A stretch of DNA of 64,000 nucleotides from Drosophila miranda (taxonomy: Eukaryota; Arthropoda; Insecta; Diptera; Drosophilidae), in assembly GCF_003369915.1 (NCBI RefSeq), contig NC_046675.1, positions 32,697,001 through 32,761,000 on the forward strand, in the 5' to 3' direction. The position numbers and the translations under genes are program-made. This document shows, one piece after another, positions 63,701 through 64,000 of this stretch; position 1 is the first letter of the stretch, and each line of letters begins with the position of its first letter. Below the pieces are notes generated by a model that was not told where the DNA came from, made no database searches, and saw only the letters and a program-made list of their open reading frames with translations.

Positions 63701-63974
63701 TGTTATTATTATTATTATCAGCCGTTGATGGGGACTGCTGTTGATGCGGATTATGATGATGCTTTTTCTGCAGATGTCTGATGCTCCTTTCGGTGCGCGA
63801 TAGCACCGCCAGATGTTCGCTGGGAGCCCCCGCAGAGATGACAAATCCCAAAGGCTCCTCCACCTGACCATCATCCTGATCCTGATCATAGGATTGTGAT
63901 GTGGTTTCTACTGTTGTTGTTGTTGTTGTTTCTTCTGTTGTTGTTGTTGTTTGTATGGCAGTTGGTTGTTGCAT
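27708..63974 (-). CDS. bnl: Branchless, FGF ligand of the Breathless receptor
   Basis: Bnl is the secreted FGF that activates Breathless and directs tracheal branch outgrowth. Splicing complement(join(27708..29015,31989..32092,63464..63974)) gives 640 residues. Introns are 2973 nt and 31371 nt, with GTAAGT and GTGAGT donors. Residues 1-135 are low complexity: a Thr-rich start, His/Gln and Asn/Ser runs. The FGF core spans about 138-285, starting with RKIQLYIKNR (141-150). It matches the FGF signature G200...DCVFNE (211-216) and Y223, except Val202 where Leu, Ile or Met is usual. After the core come poly-Ser and poly-Pro tracts, Lys/Arg-rich blocks, and an acidic tail ending SLYYDL. Two minimal furin sites, RTER (60-63) and RNER (125-128), precede the core. 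No signal peptide follows the ATG at 63974; the frame is open upstream to the window edge, so the true start may lie outside. D. melanogaster Bnl is longer (about 770 residues). Confidence 0.93.
29120..29400. repeat. Imperfect duplication, spacing 144 bp, in bnl intron 2
   Basis: AGTGATCGAAAAGTACTT plus AAATCTAATCAAAAATAT occurs at 29172 and again at 29316. The DNA between them contains further degenerate GATCGAAAAGTG words. Confidence 0.75.
29401..31988. other. Remainder of bnl intron 2
   Basis: Noncoding, with a G-rich repeat at 30242-30280 listed separately. I see no nested gene. Confidence 0.55.
30242..30280 (+). repeat. (TTGGGGG)n tract, G-quadruplex candidate
   Basis: Five G-runs of 4-5 bases separated by TT lie in bnl intron 2. 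Because bnl is transcribed from the minus strand, its RNA would be C-rich and the non-template strand would not be the G strand. Confidence 0.85.
32093..34261. other. Start of the large bnl intron (3' part)
   Basis: The acceptor for coding exon 2 lies at its left edge (TTGCAG on the minus strand, 32098-32093). The rest is noncoding with no recognised gene. Confidence 0.5.
34262..34335 (+). tRNA. tRNA-Thr (AGT), nested antisense in bnl intron 1
   Basis: A 74-nt cloverleaf with D-arm GTGGCTTAGTTGGTTAAAGC, anticodon AGT at 34296-34298 on the stem CCTGT/ACAGG, T-arm GTGAG/CTCGC with loop TTCGAAT, and discriminator T. The acceptor GGCGCCG against CGGGGCC leaves a G4:G69 mismatch. A TTTTTT terminator follows within 35 nt. 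It lies on the strand opposite to bnl. Confidence 0.93.
34336..36801. other. bnl intron 1 segment without recognised features
   Basis: Noncoding DNA with patches of GATC and AGATAC words. Enhancers of bnl are expected in introns, but none can be named from sequence. Confidence 0.45.
36802..36821. repeat. Poly-C run (20 C)
   Basis: An uninterrupted homopolymer of 20 C. Homopolymers of this length are unusual in Drosophila and prone to assembly length error. A run of 12 G follows at 37104-37115. Confidence 0.9.
37191..37430. repeat. GATC-rich direct duplication, spacing 135 bp
   Basis: GTTGCCATTGATCATTGATC begins at 37191 and 37326. The following TCGATTC, AAAGGTATTGATCAGT and AGAGGGATATGGGTTTT also match, so a unit of about 100 bp is duplicated with near-identity. 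Confidence 0.85.
37431..39190. other. bnl intron 1 segment, GATC-rich then plain
   Basis: Many GATCTTC and GATCTT words at 37440-37640 continue the character of the preceding duplication. No gene is seen. Confidence 0.45.
39191..39710. repeat. Imperfect tandem duplication, unit about 245-258 bp
   Basis: AGACTTATGCTCTC starts at 39211 and 39456. GCAGTACCAAGTATC, followed by GTCGAGCCACGTGTGCCGCTACT, occurs at about 39393 and about 39650. The units carry a shared CACGTG E-box. No coding function is seen. Confidence 0.8.
39711..41104. other. bnl intron 1 segment without recognised features
   Basis: Noncoding. The 178-codon minus-strand frame at 39562-40098 has no recognisable domain and partly overlaps the duplicated units, so I do not call it a gene. 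Confidence 0.45.
41105..41127. repeat. (ACGT)n self-complementary repeat
   Basis: Nearly six copies of ACGT in a row. The tract is palindromic along its full length and could extrude as a cruciform. Confidence 0.9.
41128..48660. other. bnl intron 1 segment, 7.5 kb
   Basis: Noncoding. It contains a very AT-rich block at 44270-44810 made of AATAAATAA-like words and a TCGCCTGAG triplication near 45411. No gene is seen. Confidence 0.45.
48661..48870. repeat. Imperfect duplication, spacing 163 bp, with GC-rich core
   Basis: CATAATTC, CATAAACCGC, a GCGCG core and TTTTAAACGC recur at 48661 and 48824. The conserved GC-rich core stands out in AT-rich surroundings. Confidence 0.75.
48871..50843. other. 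bnl intron 1 segment without recognised features
   Basis: Noncoding. A CTCGTAC repeat lies near 49110-49135 and a (CCATTC)n-like run near 49395-49425. Confidence 0.45.
50844..50895. repeat. C-rich decamer array CCCGCCCCGA
   Basis: Five imperfect copies of a ten-base C-rich unit. The minus strand, which is the bnl sense strand, carries the GGGG runs, so a G-quadruplex could form in the non-template DNA or in the pre-mRNA. Confidence 0.85.
50896..52240. other. bnl intron 1 segment without recognised features
   Basis: Noncoding. A GGGCATC repeat lies near 51248-51290. No gene is seen. Confidence 0.45.
52241..52670. repeat. GATC-rich tandem repeat, about three units, 143-bp spacing
   Basis: TGATCAGTGATCATCAAACG followed by TCTTTAGTAAGTGATCTTCA occurs at 52371 and 52514. 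ATCTTCAGAACTC and CCATGATGAAT or ATGATTTAT words also repeat in register, with a more diverged unit on each side. Confidence 0.8.
52671..54689. other. bnl intron 1 segment without recognised features
   Basis: Noncoding. A short TCATCATCATCATCA run lies near 54106. No gene is seen. Confidence 0.45.
54690..54735. repeat. (GGGCCT)n hexanucleotide repeat
   Basis: About 7.7 perfect copies of GGGCCT. Both strands carry G-triplets or C-triplets, so quadruplex or i-motif formation is possible. It resembles GGGGCC-type repeats only in character. Confidence 0.92.
54736..56180. other. bnl intron 1 segment without recognised features
   Basis: Noncoding. A CT-rich run lies at about 55376-55401. No gene is seen. 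Confidence 0.45.
56181..56440. repeat. Imperfect duplication, spacing 150 bp
   Basis: ATCTCCCACAGAAATGCCCT at 56261 recurs with one mismatch at 56411. The preceding CACCAATAGAT or ACCAATAGAT and CTGTAGATAA words are also in register. Confidence 0.75.
57420..57640. repeat. Diverged duplication, spacing about 140 bp
   Basis: GAAGGCCCATAAGTGCATA at 57471 and GAAGCTCTACAAGTGCATA at 57611 lie in longer matching context (GGAATTGGAAG and GGAATATC positions). The similarity is moderate. Confidence 0.5.
57641..58318. other. bnl intron 1 segment without recognised features
   Basis: Noncoding DNA with a CAGCAG and ACGGCA run near 57990-58020. No gene is seen. Confidence 0.45.
58319..58340. repeat. Poly-A run (22 A)
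   Basis: A long A homopolymer. It could be the tail of a retroposed insertion, but no target-site duplication or source sequence is obvious. Confidence 0.85.
58860..58895 (-). repeat. Isolated inverted copy of the 145-bp family core
   Basis: ACGCGTCATGCAGCAGCGC on the plus strand is the reverse complement of the GCGCTGCTGCATGACGCGT core of the arrays at 3440 and 19700. Confidence 0.6.
58896..60054. other. bnl intron 1 segment without recognised features
   Basis: Noncoding. No gene is seen. Confidence 0.45.
60055..60395. repeat. Minisatellite, three units of about 100-117 bp
   Basis: AGCTGAAAGATGA and CTCAGAGTTGGAGCAAAA or close variants begin at 60136, 60236 and 60353. GAGCCTCCAACTGG and AAATATGAGGTATAAAT also recur. 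Confidence 0.8.
60396..60868. other. bnl intron 1 DNA flanking the DINE-1 element
   Basis: Noncoding DNA between the minisatellite and the mobile element. No gene is seen. Confidence 0.45.
60869..61949. mobile_element. DINE-1 / mini-me non-autonomous Helitron-like element
   Basis: The ends carry a 15-bp inverted repeat, TTTATACCCGATACT at 60869-60883 and its complement at 61935-61949. The second end is preceded by a hairpin, ATACTCA/TGAGTAT. The hallmark core, TTTTCGTCCTTTGTGGGGGC then GGAAGGGGGTGGGGCGAAATT, occurs three times, at 61130, 61269 and 61603. A (GTCY)n-type proto-microsatellite fills about 61740-61803 and a TATATATA tract follows near 61849, both diagnostic of mini-me. No protein is encoded; mobility would need a Helitron/Helentron in trans. 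Triplication of the core is unusual. Confidence 0.88.
61950..63463. other. 5' end of bnl intron 1
   Basis: Noncoding DNA that ends at the exon 1 donor (GTGAGT on the minus strand, 63463-63458). AGATAC and ACACACAGATACAC words occur near 63230-63260. No gene is seen. Confidence 0.5.
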
Positions 63975-64000
63975 GGTTGTTAAACTCTGATTAAATTCAG

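Overview
The window is nuclear DNA of a Drosophila species. It has compact genes with short introns of about 60 nt, long AT-rich noncoding stretches, many short simple repeats, a DINE-1/mini-me element, and a clearly recognisable branchless (bnl) FGF gene. Next to bnl sit two tRNA-Val(CAC) genes. In D. melanogaster bnl lies at polytene division 92B, where tRNA-Val3b genes have also been mapped, so the local order looks like that region of 3R (Muller E). I cannot name the species.

Layout. Positions 1-3400 are AT-rich noncoding DNA, possibly the 3' UTR of a gene to the left. Positions 3919-14790 hold four paralogous adenylate-forming acyl-CoA synthetases of the firefly-luciferase/4-coumarate:CoA-ligase type, here called A (minus strand) and B, C and D (plus strand). 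All four can be spliced into complete frames of 539-541 codons with intact A-domain motifs. A and C are inverted near-duplicates whose similarity is mosaic: two tracts are almost identical and include a 62-nt intron with no differences, while the rest has diverged. Repeated gene conversion is the simplest reading. Positions 14791-22647 are intergenic and hold degenerate tandem arrays and one unrecognised 184-codon frame broken by exactly two TAA codons (17570-18121). Positions 22648-23529 carry tRNA-Val(CAC), tRNA-Val(CAC) and tRNA-Ala(AGC).

From about 26150 to the right edge the minus strand is bnl: a probable AT-rich 3' UTR, coding exon 3 (27708-29015), coding exon 2 (31989-32092), a 31.4-kb intron, and coding exon 1 (63464-63974, possibly open beyond the window). 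The large intron contains a tRNA-Thr(AGT) gene on the opposite strand, a DINE-1 element with three copies of the family core (60869-61949), G-rich and C-rich repeat tracts, and several imperfect local duplications.

The four ligases probably act in lipid or xenobiotic acid activation (inference from family). Bnl is the secreted FGF that activates Breathless and guides tracheal branching. There is no sign that the ligase cluster and bnl work together. The most interesting signals are the A/C conversion mosaic, the two-stop frame at 17.6 kb, and the repeated occurrence of unrelated local duplications spaced about 135-163 bp apart.
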